Positions 1-12,590 of a stretch of DNA of 64,000 nt are shown one piece after another; within the stretch, counting starts at the first letter, position 1, and the number at the start of each line of letters is the position of its first letter. The translations under genes were made by a program, and so were the position numbers. The notes below the pieces were generated by a model. The model searched no databases. It was not told the origin of the DNA and worked only from the letters and a program-made list of their open reading frames with translations. The DNA comes from Anoplopoma fimbria (lineage: Eukaryota > Chordata > Actinopteri > Perciformes > Anoplopomatidae): contig NC_072457.1 in assembly GCF_027596085.1 (NCBI RefSeq), forward strand, positions 27,306,831 to 27,370,830. The letters are read 5' to 3'.

Positions 1-1574
1 CCTCCCTCTGGTGGGACAGGTTGTGGAGGATGCTGGCTGTGGCCCGCGCTGTCTCCATGTCGCTGGTATTCTGCATCGCCCGCACCACCGCCGCCACCAT
101 CTGAGGGGACTGCATCAGCGCACGCCGCGACGCCTCCTTTTTGGTAAGCTGGTTGACAATCTGTGCTGCCTTGCCGACCACAACCTGATGAGAGAAGAAG
201 AGTTCAGTTTTACTGACGCAAAATTATATATACACATGAAGGCGACCCTACTTGGTTTCAATGCTACTTCTTTAACAGAGTGTGGTATTTAAGAAGTTCA
301 AATTCAATATGGCGGCTTCAAACTTTCCCCACATATTCCATTTACAATGACATTAAACATCGATAAATGACTCAAACTTGTAATGGATTATTCAGATTTG
401 AACGAATAGCTACACATATTATTTTATGTGCAGCAGTACTACATTTAGTTCAATCTTATATCTAATAAGACCCTTAGATTGACCAAAATATGGCACCAAT
501 TCCAGATTGCGTGTGTGTGTGTGTGTCTGTGTCCGCTGGCATGATTGTGCGTTCGTCACCTGGTCTTCATCGTTGAGCAGTTTGGTGAGCTCAGGCACGG
601 CGCGTGTGGCCAGCTCTGCGTCGTCCTGGTAGTTGATCAGATGGATGATCGCGGTCTTGAGCATCTGGGAGGGCTCCGCCAGCCGCTGGACGTTGGTCAT
701 CTGGGACGGGTCCGTCTGAGTCGACAGGATGGTGGTGCTCGACTCCAGCGTCTCTGGGAACATTGCAGCACGCACCCTCTGGGCTCTGGTGTAGTGTGCG
801 TCGATGTCTACAGAGAAATGATGATGATGATGATGATGATGATGATATCACAGGCCGCATGTTATAAAAGGCAGGAACTACATTGTTTGCTCATTGGCTG
901 GTTTGACCCAGTGCTTGTTGTCTTACCAGGCTGTTCACTTGTGACAGTGGTGGTCATGGTGTAGTGCTTGGAGGTGGTGTACTCGCCGTCGTCATCTCTG
1001 ACCGTGTTCGCTCCAGACTGGATGCCCGAGTCTATGCCGTACCTGGTCTCCTGCCACTCTGCCACCTTCACCATGCCGCTGTTGGGCTCGCCCACTGCCA
1101 AGCACAAAGAGAGGCATTATGGGACGGCACAAATGTTGGACCAAAGTTGACAAGCTGCCAGTTGACCAGTGTTTTGCTTCTACGCCACGTAAAAGGAACT
1201 CTTTTACAGAAGTAACCTTTAGTTCTCAAATGTATGGCAAGATAAATACATGAAAACAATTGTTGGAAGTAGGAAAGGTAACGGTCTACTTTAAAACTAC
1301 TGCGGAATGGGATGATCAATACAAAAGTGAACTTGAAAATGCAGAAGCTAAAAAAATGAAATCAACACACACTGACTGAACTACAGATGAAAAATAGCCT
1401 TATGGCTAACTGTGGTGCATATACAGTGATGTCCCTACCAAATAAACCTAAACTAACATAAAATCACTATATTTTTTAAATGGTTTGTAGCAAAAGTAAA
1501 TAGAATGATAGTAAAATACATAAAAATGTTTAAAAACAGAGCTGAATTAGGAATTACTTACTTTGCATTGCCAT
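1..1574 (-). CDS. jup: plakoglobin (junction plakoglobin, gamma-catenin), N-terminal coding exons, truncated by window edge
   Basis: Armadillo protein that links cadherin tails to desmoplakin or alpha-catenin at desmosomes and adherens junctions. Four coding exons on the minus strand: 1574-1562 (start codon plus three residues, phase 1 out), 1094-927, 807-560, and 184 to beyond base 1. All junctions are GT-AG and phases agree. The protein begins [21 protein letters not shown]26-S31 is DSGIQS, the DSGxxS phosphodegron-like motif of the beta-catenin/plakoglobin family. [39 protein letters not shown] and [12 protein letters not shown] follow, then armadillo repeat residues with [16 protein letters not shown] and [10 protein letters not shown]. 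About 204 of the usual ~730-745 residues are present. Plakoglobin is preferred over beta-catenin because the serine/threonine-rich GSK3 stretch after the DSG motif is missing and because hap1, gast and a type I keratin are neighbours. A teleost jupa/jupb paralogue cannot be told apart here. Confidence 0.88.
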
Positions 1575-1611
1575 CCTTGCCTCCAGTTATCAAAACAACA
1601 AAGGAGCAAAC
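1562..1611 (-). other. jup: jup exon 2 carrying the start codon (mostly 5'UTR)
   Basis: On the minus strand a TTTTTTAG acceptor at 1613-1612 is followed by about 37 nt of leader, the ATG at 1574-1572, and donor A|GTAAGTAA. The single coding base left over completes the codon ATG with the first two bases of the exon at 1094, giving MAMQM-GEP. A second possible acceptor lies a few bases before the ATG, so the exon 5' edge is uncertain while the coding part is well supported by phase. Confidence 0.7.
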
Positions 1612-3980
1612 CTAAAAAACACAAAAAAGGTCAAGATTTACAACATGTCTTCTGCGATGATAGTGATAACTTCACAACATGAATTAATATTCCAGGGAGG
1701 AGTCTGCTCCCTACCACAAGAGCGTCATACACTTATATATGCAACCAGAGTATCACAAAATGACATCCCCCCACCCCCCACCCCTCCCAGCCGTGCACCC
1801 TGGCCTGAAAATGACAACACAGAGCAGCAGCAGAGGCTCATGGGGGAGGGAGGGCAAAGAGACAGCTGTAAGTCCGGAATGCTAGTCAGCGCAAGTGACC
1901 TTTCACCCCGGGCCTCCGCCCATACTGCCGTGGGAGCAGCCTGCTGCTGACGCATGGCAATCAGCAACCTGTCCGTCTGGTTTCGACACCACTGGGGGGA
2001 GTACGTGTGTGCGTGTGCGTGTGCAGACAGTGAGCATACATACTTCTTATTTCACACTACACCTCTTAGAAAACACCTGCAACTTGACTTGATTTTTCTT
2101 ATTTCCACTACTTCGACCTACTCGCCTTCCGGGTCCCAGTAAATATGCTTCTAGTAATCTGACATCTTGGGGCGTCTTGTGTTGTTTCATTTCTGTTTTT
2201 CAGAGCTCCAGATTGCGTAACTGACATGCTACTTGTTACAACTTGTGCAAGTTTGCTCTACACCTCCTAAATCATGAGAAAAATAAATCACCTTGCTACA
2301 TCTACTGAGGTATTCTCAATCCACGCATAGACGTCTTACTGCATCTCATAGTAAAACAATCATTTTTGCATTGGTCTACTGGGCTTGAATATGAATGTAC
2401 TTTACCATTACCTGCATACGTTAATTATGGGTTGTACATGTGAATCCTAGATATTTAAATAATTATTCATGAAGATAATGCAAACGTGTGTTTAAAAAAA
2501 CATGTCTCAAATATTAAATTGAATATTAAATTAAATGTTGCTAACTGTAACTAAATGTGATGGGCAGGTTTTTTTCTGAACACCCTTATCTCATATTCTA
2601 ATATGCAACCTTAAAATGAAGACTACAATATATCCTTCAATTTTGAAAAACAACCTCTCACTGTCAGACTATGCATGGATGTTTTCCATCTCTGCAGCTT
2701 ATTACACCCAGACACCACAGTAACGCTCCTCATCACTGAAAAAATAAAATAGAATTTCAGCATATGAACGACATACGACCGACACAATGCGTTCACTGTG
2801 CTGTTCTCAAGTGTTTTCAGATGTTTGACTGTTACTGACAGGATTCTTTGCAGAGCTCATTGCATGAGTGCATTGTGCTTTTTGTGTGCGTGTACTGTAC
2901 ATGTACACGGGGGGGTCAACAGATAAAGGATTAAACGGAGGATAAAAGCTCAAAATATTGCCATTGACATCTGCTTATAGCTCTTAACACAAATCTGTGC
3001 AATAAGCACCTAAACTTATCTTCCGTCTTTACAACTAATAAAAGAAGTCAGGGCTTAAAGTCACAATGTCAAGCTGCTGTGTCGGGAACAAAATGAGCTG
3101 TAATAAACCCCTAAATGACCAACTTTTCCTCTGCTAACATTCAAATTCACACAACACATTCATACTTGCACAACTTAATAACCAGTTAGTACGGCGGAGT
3201 TGATTGATGGCTTTGAAGGAAAGGAATTTGTTCAAAGCTGATCTACTTTGTCTCTCTGCCTTCCACGCTGGAGCTCCGACCACTCCCTCATCGCTCTGCC
3301 CTCTGGCTTTGCATAAGGATGTGTCGTGTTATGTTTCAGTCCCTCAGCCGACCCAGCCCACTTTTTCTCCCCCAGGCAGCCTACTGTGTGCGTAGTTGTG
3401 TTTGTGTATCATTGTAACTTCTGTAGCAGGTTTTGTTTTTTCATTACAGTTTGTAAGATGAAGAGAAACTGTCAACAGTGTGTGTACGGCATGTTCTTCA
3501 TTAGTCTGTCCTCAGGTTCATCTCTGTGGCACCTAAATGGGCTGGTAACTCACATGCAAGTCTCCACTTGTTTTTTTTGGGCCTGAATGTTTTAATCACC
3601 CGTAGATATGCATGTGCTCACAGTACATTTACCTGAACCTGATGTTCTTGTAAAAAAGGTCCCAACACGTCCCTCTATCTCACTCTCACCTTCACATGGG
3701 AGCAGCAGCTCAGCCAGTTTCAGCTGGAGTCAGTCTGGCATGAGTTCCTGCAGGACTGGGGCCCAGAGGACTGTCTGTGCTTGCAGCTACATGCTTCCCT
3801 ACAGTTACTGCACTGACTCACAGGACAAAGACTATGATTACAAATACTGTGTATTCCTACAGTTCAAACGAAAGGTGTGGCCTCTTTTTAATAATGAGGG
3901 CTGGTACGTCAACATGGTAAGCAACTCCTGACTATCTATCCATTGATCAATAAGGCAGATTTAAGTTGGATGGATAGTTG

Positions 3981-4028
3981 GATGGATATAAGTTCTACCT
4001 TTTACCAAAGGTAGAACTTATATCCATC
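3981..4028. repeat. perfect short hairpin, 22-bp arms, 4-nt loop
   Basis: Bases 3981-4002 are exactly complementary to 4028-4007, with loop 4003-4006 (tacc). The stem is too short for a usual animal pre-miRNA. It sits in jup intron 1 and is preceded by GGATG-like repeats. It may be the remnant of a small foldback element. Confidence 0.75.
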
Positions 4029-5449
4029 TAAATGCATATTATTGACCCACTGCTGGAGTTTACAGATACAACGGATATGAAACAAAGCCCGTTTGACTTT
4101 TTGTTTGAAGCAGAACTCTAGCTTGTACACCGCATCCACACAACTTTCCTGTTCTCTGTAAATCAGGGACAGTGTTTGTGTAGTCTTTGTTTTCCTGGGC
4201 GAGGCAGCGGGTTCAGCCAACTGTTGCAATGCTGCGACACGCCCCGCGTATCTCCTAGGTTACCAAAACCCTGCTCAGGCACTGTACAGTGGGGGTTTTA
4301 TCCGCTGACCCATCTGATGTTTGAAGCTATGCTCGCTTGTTTGCTGATAAGTGCTGTTCCCCTCTTGGGTTTTCTCATTAATTCGCTTTTTTTCCCCCTT
4401 CCCCACATTAACCACGACTGTGGTCTGAGCCATGAAAATCTAAAAGGAACCCATTCAAAAGATTAGATTTAAAATAACATGTCGCAATGTAAAAATTACA
4501 GCCAAGCAAAAAAAATTAAACATTAAACTTTCCTTTTCTATATAATGGTGATTGTAAAACTTAGTCGAGGCTTATCTGCTGATCCCTCCCCCATTGTTCA
4601 GTGCTGACTAAAACGCTGTTGGTTGCATTGTGTACTTCTGTCTGGACTTTGCTCTCTTCTAGTTAATGAGTGACGCATCCTTTCACTCTCACTGTACCTT
4701 GCCCCATCATCGTCTTTACCACCGTCTATCCACCTGCCCACACAAATGCCCAGGAACATGGAGGCCACACTACCTTTTTCTCAGGAAAACCATGTCTCAC
4801 AATTATCACTTTCCTGCTATCTTGTGAAGCAACAGCCTCTGTGGATGACTTAATTTAGGCCACTAAAAACCTCTGCTTGGTAAAAAAACAAAACCTAACA
4901 GGAATGCGTGTCAGTGAACTGGTTGCAACAGAACAGCAGAGACGGATACTGTTCAGCACCCGATGGTGAAACGCTGGTGTCACATTCCTCACTAGTGTAG
5001 TAAATTCAGTCCCGTGTTTTCTTGCAGAGAGTTCTGTGATTTCTAACAAGCTTGCTAATGTCATGTTTAGACGTGTTTAAATCTTGTGCTGAAAAGTGCA
5101 CACATGTTTCACTCTTTAAAACTCTTCTAAACTTCTCGCTGACTCACTCATACGCAGCTGAAACTAATATAAAGGCTATGGCTGCTGAGACAATGGATGA
5201 GTAAACCCCCCCCCCACCACTCACACACACAGGCATGTCAGACAGGGAGTGTCTCCCCAGCAGTGACAGGCTCTGTAGAAGGGTGTGGCAGCAGAGTGTG
5301 TGGGTGAGTGAGTGAGTGAGTGAACCGGGTGAGGCTGAATACACCTTATTGCTGAAGGGGCTAAACTGTATATTCTGAAACTTAATTCTCAGCATTAAAT
5401 CATCACGATAATTAAACCTGTTGTGTCACAATATCACAATTAAACCCCC

Positions 5450-5481
<32 letters not shown>

Positions 5482-5774
5482 ATTCCAGAGCTCCAGATTT
5501 TTTGACTTGGCTGGCCTAAGCTCCTCTTTGTATCACAGCAGGAATGAATCAGGTCAGGGAAGAGGCCCAGGGGGGCTGGAGATGTACTCCGGTCGTATTC
5601 CAGAGAGGCACCTAACATACATTACAGAGTTTGCAGTGATTTGTTGTTTAGCCTCATGTCTGTTTGGCAGGCAGGGGTGTAAATAACACATCACCAAGTT
5701 TGTGCTGTGAGCTCTGCTGGGATTTTACATGCCTGCCTGAGAGGATGAAGCTTGCCAAATGAGTGTAAAGTCAG

Positions 5775-6110
5775 AGTTCGTAATTATGGGAAACACGCCT
5801 ATTCGCATTCTTGCCAAGAGTTTAGATGACAAGATTGATACCACCCTAGTGTCTGTCAGTTAAGTATGAAACTAGAGCGAGAAGCCAGTTAGCTTAGCTT
5901 AGCATAAAGACTTGAAACAGGAGGCATAGCTATAGCTCATTTGGTTACTCAGTACGGAAACAACAGGAAGTAGTCCCAAACACATAACCTTCTGTACAAC
6001 TGCAAGCAGTCCTTTTTTACAACAAACTAAGCTAAGCTAACTTCATGTTTATCGTAAAGACGTGATATTGACTTCTATCAGTTAACTCTCGGCAAGAACA
6101 TTTTCAATCT
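5775..6110. mobile_element. non-autonomous foldback (MITE-like) element
   Basis: The left end (CATTCTTGCCAAGAGTTTAG and following) is an imperfect inverted copy of the right end (GTTAACTCTCGGCAAGAACA and preceding). Inner arms AGTTAGCTTAGCTT (from 5888) and AAGCTAAGCTAACT (near 6028-6041) are perfectly complementary. I recall this GCTTAGC-containing foldback as a very common teleost intergenic repeat. No transposase is present. Exact ends and target-site duplication could not be fixed. Confidence 0.65.
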
Positions 6111-9100
6111 ATCAAAAAACAAACAGGTAACACATTTATCTTTAGTTAATGTTAATTGTAAAGTCTCATGGTTGTCAGAACTTCATCAGAACCTCGTCTG
6201 GTGCCCTGTGATTTCTAACAAGCTTGCTAATGCCATGTTTAGGCTGACATGCAAATAAAGCAGATTATGTTTCCACACATCTGTAAAGCTTTCTGCACCA
6301 TCTGCACAGATCAACTATTTGACATGTCGGCTGCACATGCACATGAGCACAGCCTTTCACATGCATGTCCCCTGACATGCGACACACACTCCCCTTACTA
6401 CACACCGTTTCCCAGATGACTTTAACACACCACCCTGCACTCACACAGCCCAAACCTCCTGACACAGTAAAATGGCCAGCAGAGCCAGCTGAGCCTCCGG
6501 CAGCAGTTGAAGTCGTGCTCCCTCCATCCCTTCTCCGAAGAGTCTGGGTTCAGTTGTCCCAATGGGATACAGCTTAACACCCCCACTAACCTTCCTGGTC
6601 CCCAAACCACACATCCCCTCCCCCCCACTCGTCCAACAACAGCCGCTATGGCACTGTAATGGAGGCAGCTGGGGCTAACTGGATAGTTGTTTGTTATAAA
6701 TCAATAAGAGAGGATGTGAAGTGGTGCACAGCTAATGGATTTATTGTGGTGGGTGACAGGAAGTGGTGGTCAACATTATCTGACTCACCAACTGCTGGGC
6801 TGTTTGGTCAGAGAGGGGAGGTTGATGAACTTTCACAACTGTTTTCTTCACACTGTGGACGGAAAACCATGCTGACAGTCTACTGCAGGCCGTTATCACG
6901 TCATGCACCAAGTTCAGGGAGAATGCAGCTTCAAGTTCACATTGTGAGCCAGAGCATTTTGTCAATTGACTGTGACAGGCAGATGATAAAATCCAGACCT
7001 TAGCAACGCCAGCGTGCCAAGAGCCCACAGAGAAAGAACAGACAATGAGATACTGCTGGTGAGCACTTGAGCAACACACAAACTGACTCCGTCTAAATGT
7101 GGCGGATGCAGCACAGTGCACTCCCCTTCTTCGCCTCAACTGGAAACATTCCCAACAACCGAGGCAACTACAGTCAGCATGCCAATGTATAGAGTAAGCA
7201 GCAGAATGTATAATGGCCCTAGATCTAGATCTGTCAGGGGATTCACTGCAACTACTTTAACGAGTTGAATGAAACCGGTAGATGCAGTACGGTGGCTGTA
7301 AACTGGTTGTTTACTCCCTGTGGGTCCTCGCTGTGAATCAAAGGAAATGTGAGCCGTCTCGGAGGAGGTGCCTGAGCGCAGAGCGGGATCGGGTTACACA
7401 AAGCTGATAAAGAAGGAGGGAATGAGTAAAAAAAGGGGGTGTACCACTGTGTGACAATAAACCCTCATTTGAAAGGCATGCAGAGTTAACCACACTGTGT
7501 CGCATCACATTCACAAGTATGTCCAAACATTGTCTTCCATATGAGAGGAACGATAAATACCACATAATCTCCAAGATATGCATGGATTTAATTTCTTTTA
7601 TTAGAAAATGTAATCCTGCATTTGAACATCTGAAACCCAGTTCCTTGAAGAAAGTGCCTTTAGCGCCTTGATTGTGTCTTTGGACAACAGTAAGACGGAT
7701 GTGTCCCTCTCTGTGTTGTTTAGTTGGCGGTAGGAAGGAAGAGGATGAACTAAGTCTCTGATGCAGCACAGAGAGCCTCTGTGCTACTTTGTTTGGGGTA
7801 GGGAGGACAAGAGTAGCCGCATTGTCCCACTGACTGCTGTCATAGTGAAAAGGAAACCGGGTTTCAAGTGTCCCCGCTGGATGCGACCAAAAAGGCTGAA
7901 GCACATCAAGATGGCTCTGTGTGTTCACCGGCCAACTTTGGTGGCTGCATCCAAAACCCTGTTTAAAAGGCCTGACAGGGAGTCTTTTTTTTCTTTTTCT
8001 TTTTTCTTGAACTGCCACGCATCGGTGTGCGGCTGAGCACTGAGGCGATGTGACAGATGATTAATTTTTCAGGGAGATTAGAGGCACGAGGGAGAGGGAG
8101 GGGGATGCTTCGGAGAGAGCAGGGCAAAAGTCTGAAGGGACCTTAAAGAATACAACGCTCCGCTGGAACCGGTTCAAGTTCAGTTTGTTCTCCTTTAAGA
8201 AAACAAAACAAAAACATTAAATCTGAATATTTGACGAGTGAAAAATAGCATGATAAAAAATGCAGTGACTCATTCTGAAAATGGTCATGTCATTTGTTTT
8301 ATTAACATCCGAAACGGCAACTTTTAAAAAGGAACAAAGAGGACATGAAAAAAGGAAGAGGAACAGCCCTGATTGTCTGAAACCCCCATGCATTTTTTCA
8401 GTTTATCCAGTGTTTTGTAAAATATGCACAGGCCTCAGGGTTGCACAACTTTCTCAACCCCAAGAGAGCTTAAAATCCTTTCAAAAGAAAACAACCAAAA
8501 ACCGAGTTATGAGATATTCACGCAACAGCGAGTGACCATACGCACAAAAAAAATTGATGATCTTCATGTTGCACATCTAACAACTCTCTGTTTCAACCAC
8601 ACCCTCGCTGTCATCACGTTCCTCAAGCTCTCACAGCAGTGTAATTAAGGGACAGGGAGGAGGAGAAAAAACAGACCACAGGACTCATCAGAGTCACTAT
8701 GCTGAGAAGTACAACTCAGCCAAGTCATCCAACTGTGAAAACTTTGTCTTTTGAGTCAGTGCTGGAATCTAGTTCCTCCTCCCTGCTTGCATACGCAGTC
8801 AGTAATGAAAAAGAAATGATGAAAGGTAATGTATTCATGAAGAAAACAGTGAGAGTTCAGCTATTTCCAGCATGCTGTTGGACTGATGCATGTGTGTCTC
8901 TGACAGGCATTCACTTGAAACCTGGCAGACATTCATACAGCTCCTAAGTGCGTGGGATGGGAGGAAACAGACCATTAGGTCTTTGACATTTTAAGTAAGG
9001 GACATTTCTCTTGTCCTGGTTTTATCCAACCAAGAGAACTGTGGAAGGTAAATAATTCATTTCAGTGACGGTCATGGGTAGCGTCCAGCTGGGCAGTGCC

Positions 9101-11134
9101 AGCCGTACTTGCTCAGCATTAAACCATTGTGCTCCGCTAGAAGCTTCTGGTTTTAGTTTATCAGTGACAGCATCGTGAATGGATGTTTTCGGACGATCCT
9201 GCCAATTATTTAATTACCGTATTCATCCTAAACAAAGAGACTCAAAAATGTTTGGCTTGCTTTAACCCCACTCTCTGGAAGTCTAGTGTTCCTGTGGCAC
9301 CTGCCTGCTTTAGCTGCATAGGTTAAAGTGAAGCCACATTCTCTGGTCAGAGATAATGATCACAGTGAAGCGCTGGGTGTCCGCATCGTTTGACGACAGC
9401 ATTGTATAATGAAGCTTTCCCCTTAAAGCCTGTGGAAGTTAACCCCGTGGAGGTTTTTCGATCCTGTCCTACCACAAAGACCCCTATCGTAGCTGATGGG
9501 AAACTTGATCTCCCTGCGTCCCCCTTCTCCATGGGAACAGTGAAACACAGAGGCAGGGTGCTGGTGCAAAACCCAGAGCGGGTCACACGACTGAGTGGCT
9601 GTAACTGAGCCCCTAGAAAGTACTCAGCCAGGCACTGCTGAACAGACACAGAGACGAGGCAAGAAAGGGGAATCCATAGCTAAAGAAATCCTTCTTGCTA
9701 AACAAAGAGGTTATGATACACGACATATACAGTAATCCCCGCTTTGCAAAGTGTGGACCTATTTATATTCTGAAGGATCTCCTGGCCTCTTGCTCTGCTA
9801 ATGTAGGACAGTATCAGGGAATTAAGCAGGAGGGGGGATTATCACCGTGCCACCACAGCTGTAGATGCGAAATCTACAGTAAGTCGCCCCCCTCCACCCA
9901 TCCACCCTCTTCCCCGAGGGCAGACAGGCACAGCTTTCCAACCAGGGTGCTGTCTGCTGCTCGGTGGAGGCAAAAAGCATCGCCATGCTGTCCTTTTCAA
10001 CCTGACACACATGCAACAGCCTCAGCTGGAGGCGTTGGTCCAGGAACAAGTAGGATGCAAAAAGTTGTTTAGCTCTTTGTGATGGTGTTACTTGCTGATA
10101 ATTCAAACAAGAAAACAACAGTGTGGTTTGGCGTTTAATGGTCCAAGAGAGAGGTAAGATGTTTCACTTGTAATTCCAATATGACCCCATGTTAAATTTG
10201 ACTTAAACAGATAGTAAAGTTGGCGGCAAAGGGAGGACAGCGCAAATGACTTAATCTCATAAGAAGAAAGCGGATAAGACAAAAGTAATTCAAAATGGGT
10301 GCTGATTACAGTGGATTTACTCACTCACTTCAGTGGAAATGTAATAATGGGAACGTGTGCTCCTGCGGCTACTAAGCAGGATTGAAAACTTGCTGTCCTG
10401 TCAAGTCTGGAGCATGTGCTAACTAAGGTTATGACATCATGGAAGATTTGGCAACACCTGGAGACATCACTGCTGGCATGAGCAGCAGAGTGGGAGGGGA
10501 TGGGCGCTATAGGAACAGCACAACACAGTTTAGGGATATGATTCATTATTCAATGGTACACATTACAGATGTGTGTTACAAGGAACTTACTCACCAAAGA
10601 ATAATTAGCTCATTTTATCATTAACTGTTGTTTGAGCGCAAACATTTAAAGTTAGGGCCACAACTAACAATGTTATTTTTTTAATTGTCAATGAATCTGC
10701 GTGTCAACTTCTTAATTAACGGTTGGTTGATGAGGTTTTACAGAACTGTCTAGGTGACATCTTCAAATACTCACAAACCCAAATTGCCGATATTTTGCTC
10801 ATACTCACCGGAGAAAACTTTATATCCAAGGGATTGGATCATTTTGGGCAGCTCTACTTAAAAATGACATAAATCATTAATAAATTATAAAAAAAATAAA
10901 AAAACAGCTGCTATTTAACTTTATGTGGATAATCCATAAATCACCTTGGCTCTTATTCAGTTTATATTTAGAAGTAAGCAGAACATATAATAATGCTTTG
11001 TCGTTTTCTTCCTAGTTGTCCTTAAAATGCTTTGTGGGATTATCACTGATACACATTCTATTACATTTAACTTTCTCGCTTTTTATAGAAAGATATTTTC
11101 AACAATAGCAATATGTTTGGTTGAAGCTCACCTG

Positions 11135-11248
<114 letters not shown>

Positions 11249-11594
11249 TTGACAAGTGACGTCAAGTTGATTGGTCGATACTCGGGCCAGAAGCACCGCT
11301 GTGAATAGTCAGAAGGAGCCCTTTGTCACACTGAACAGTAGACAAATGTGTTTTAACGCAAGAAAGGAAACTTTTGGGGCCTGGAGAAACCAGCAGGCAG
11401 TGTGAGGCATGCGGAAATGACCTCCACATACAAGGCAGAGCAAACATGATCCCACATGAACATACACGCTAATATCCAAAGCAGGATACCGAACACAATG
11501 CGCAAAAATAATGGGAGGAAAAAAAAAAAAAAAAACCCACACACACCTCCGCCGGTGACAAAGACAATGTGAACGCGCACTCATCCAGTCTTAC

Positions 11595-11760
11595 CTGTGG
11601 AGACACGGGGACGCGCGTTGGGTTATTCCAGATAAGGGCTGGTTTCGGCTGGTTTCACTTCACTTCACTTCACTTGACTTTCTCCGACGCTGCTGCTGCT
11701 GCTTCTGCTGCTGCTGCTGGCCGACAGTCCACTGAGCAAGAATGAGTAAAAGGAGCGTCA
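11595..11760 (-). promoter_or_regulatory. jup: jup noncoding first exon and core promoter region
   Basis: On the minus strand CCACAG|GTAAGACTGG is a near-ideal splice donor with its exon ending at 11595. The sequence upstream of it (11596-11760) is rich in CTG/CAG runs and CpG and is followed by repeated GC boxes. This fits a TATA-less, CpG-type housekeeping promoter serving jup, whose start-codon exon at 1562-1611 needs an upstream partner. The transcription start is not resolved. Assignment to jup is inference from strand and position. Confidence 0.55.
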
Positions 11761-11870
11761 CCTCACCCTGACCCCGCCCACCTCAGCCTGACCCCGCCCA
11801 CCTCAGCCTGACCACGCCCATATCACACTGACCCCGCCCCCTCAGCCCGACCCCACCCTGCCACAGCCTG
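11761..11870. repeat. GC-box minisatellite upstream of jup
   Basis: Four to five units of about 20 bp built on CCTGACCCCGCCCACCTCAG, each carrying a CCCCGCCC or close variant (Sp1/KLF-type GC box). The array directly abuts the proposed jup first exon. Confidence 0.85.
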
Positions 11871-11879
11871 CTTTATTGT

Positions 11880-12225
11880 TGGATAGAGTATTAAGCCAGA
11901 GTGTTGTAGCTTTACTACACAGCTTTTTGAACTGTATAAGAATATTTTTAATATTTATATAAAGATCTGTATGATTCAGTATATATTATCAAAATCGGTG
12001 TCATGAAAATAACTTTTTGTTTTAACTCTTTATGTTTACTTCCATACACACAACATTATTGTAAATATAGTAAAGGAACGCTTTTTTGTAGAAAAGCTGG
12101 GAAAAGACGCTATGTGGACACAAGCCCATATGGTGCTGTGCTGGCAGATATTATATAAACTAGAGTTAAATAAAAAAGTACATACATTATACACTCAGTT
12201 GTCGATTCATTTGGCCTACATAGTT
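11880..12225 (+). repeat. 346-bp duplicated block, copy 1
   Basis: Begins TGGATAGAGTATTAAGCCA and ends TTTGGCCTACATAGTT. It is almost identical over its length to 25462-25810 in the same orientation, with two small indel/substitution patches. It is AT-rich, with no gene and no obvious terminal inverted repeats. Copy 1 is followed at once by an ACATT-tailed element. Confidence 0.9.
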
Positions 12226-12590
12226 ACATTACATTACATTACATTACATTACATTACAGTCATTTAGCAGACGCTTTTATCCAAAGCGACTTACAGGAAG
12301 TGTATTCAACATAGGTATTCAAGAGAACTACTAGTCACCAGAAGTCATAAGTGCATCTCCTTTCTTAAACAAGCATCTTAAAGCATAAACCAGAGCAAAA
12401 GTATAGTGCAGAGGCAAATTACTACGAAAACAATAATTGCAACAGACTAATACGAATATAATAAGTGCAACAAACTACTACGAATAGGATAAGTGCAGTA
12501 AACAAATACGAATTCAATAAGTGCAACAACTAATATGAATGCAATAAGTGCTACGAGGAAGGCTCAGGGTAGTACTTCTTGAAAAAAAAA
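12226..12590 (-). mobile_element. L2-type LINE/SINE 3' region with (ACATT)n tail
   Basis: Starts with an (ACATT)n run, then AGTCATTTAGCAGACGCTTT and CCAAAGCGACTTACAGG. This conserved 3' tail is shared with the SINE at 51004-51280 (there in reverse complement) and with the short copies at 27740 and 52403. Beyond it lie degenerate ~25-bp repeats of the form AACTACTACGAATA...ATAAGTGC. The element is oriented on the minus strand and has no open reading frame. Confidence 0.7.

Noticed and set aside
545..964. Plus-strand frame opposite jup exon 3
   Set aside because: Complement of plakoglobin coding sequence plus a TGA repeat.
7338..8018. 226-codon minus-strand frame
   Set aside because: Lies in jup intron 1, has no domain-like composition, and no convincing splice or promoter context; probably a chance frame.
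9390..9608. 72-codon plus-strand frame in jup intron 1
   Set aside because: Looks protein-like for a short stretch but has no family match, splice partner or promoter.
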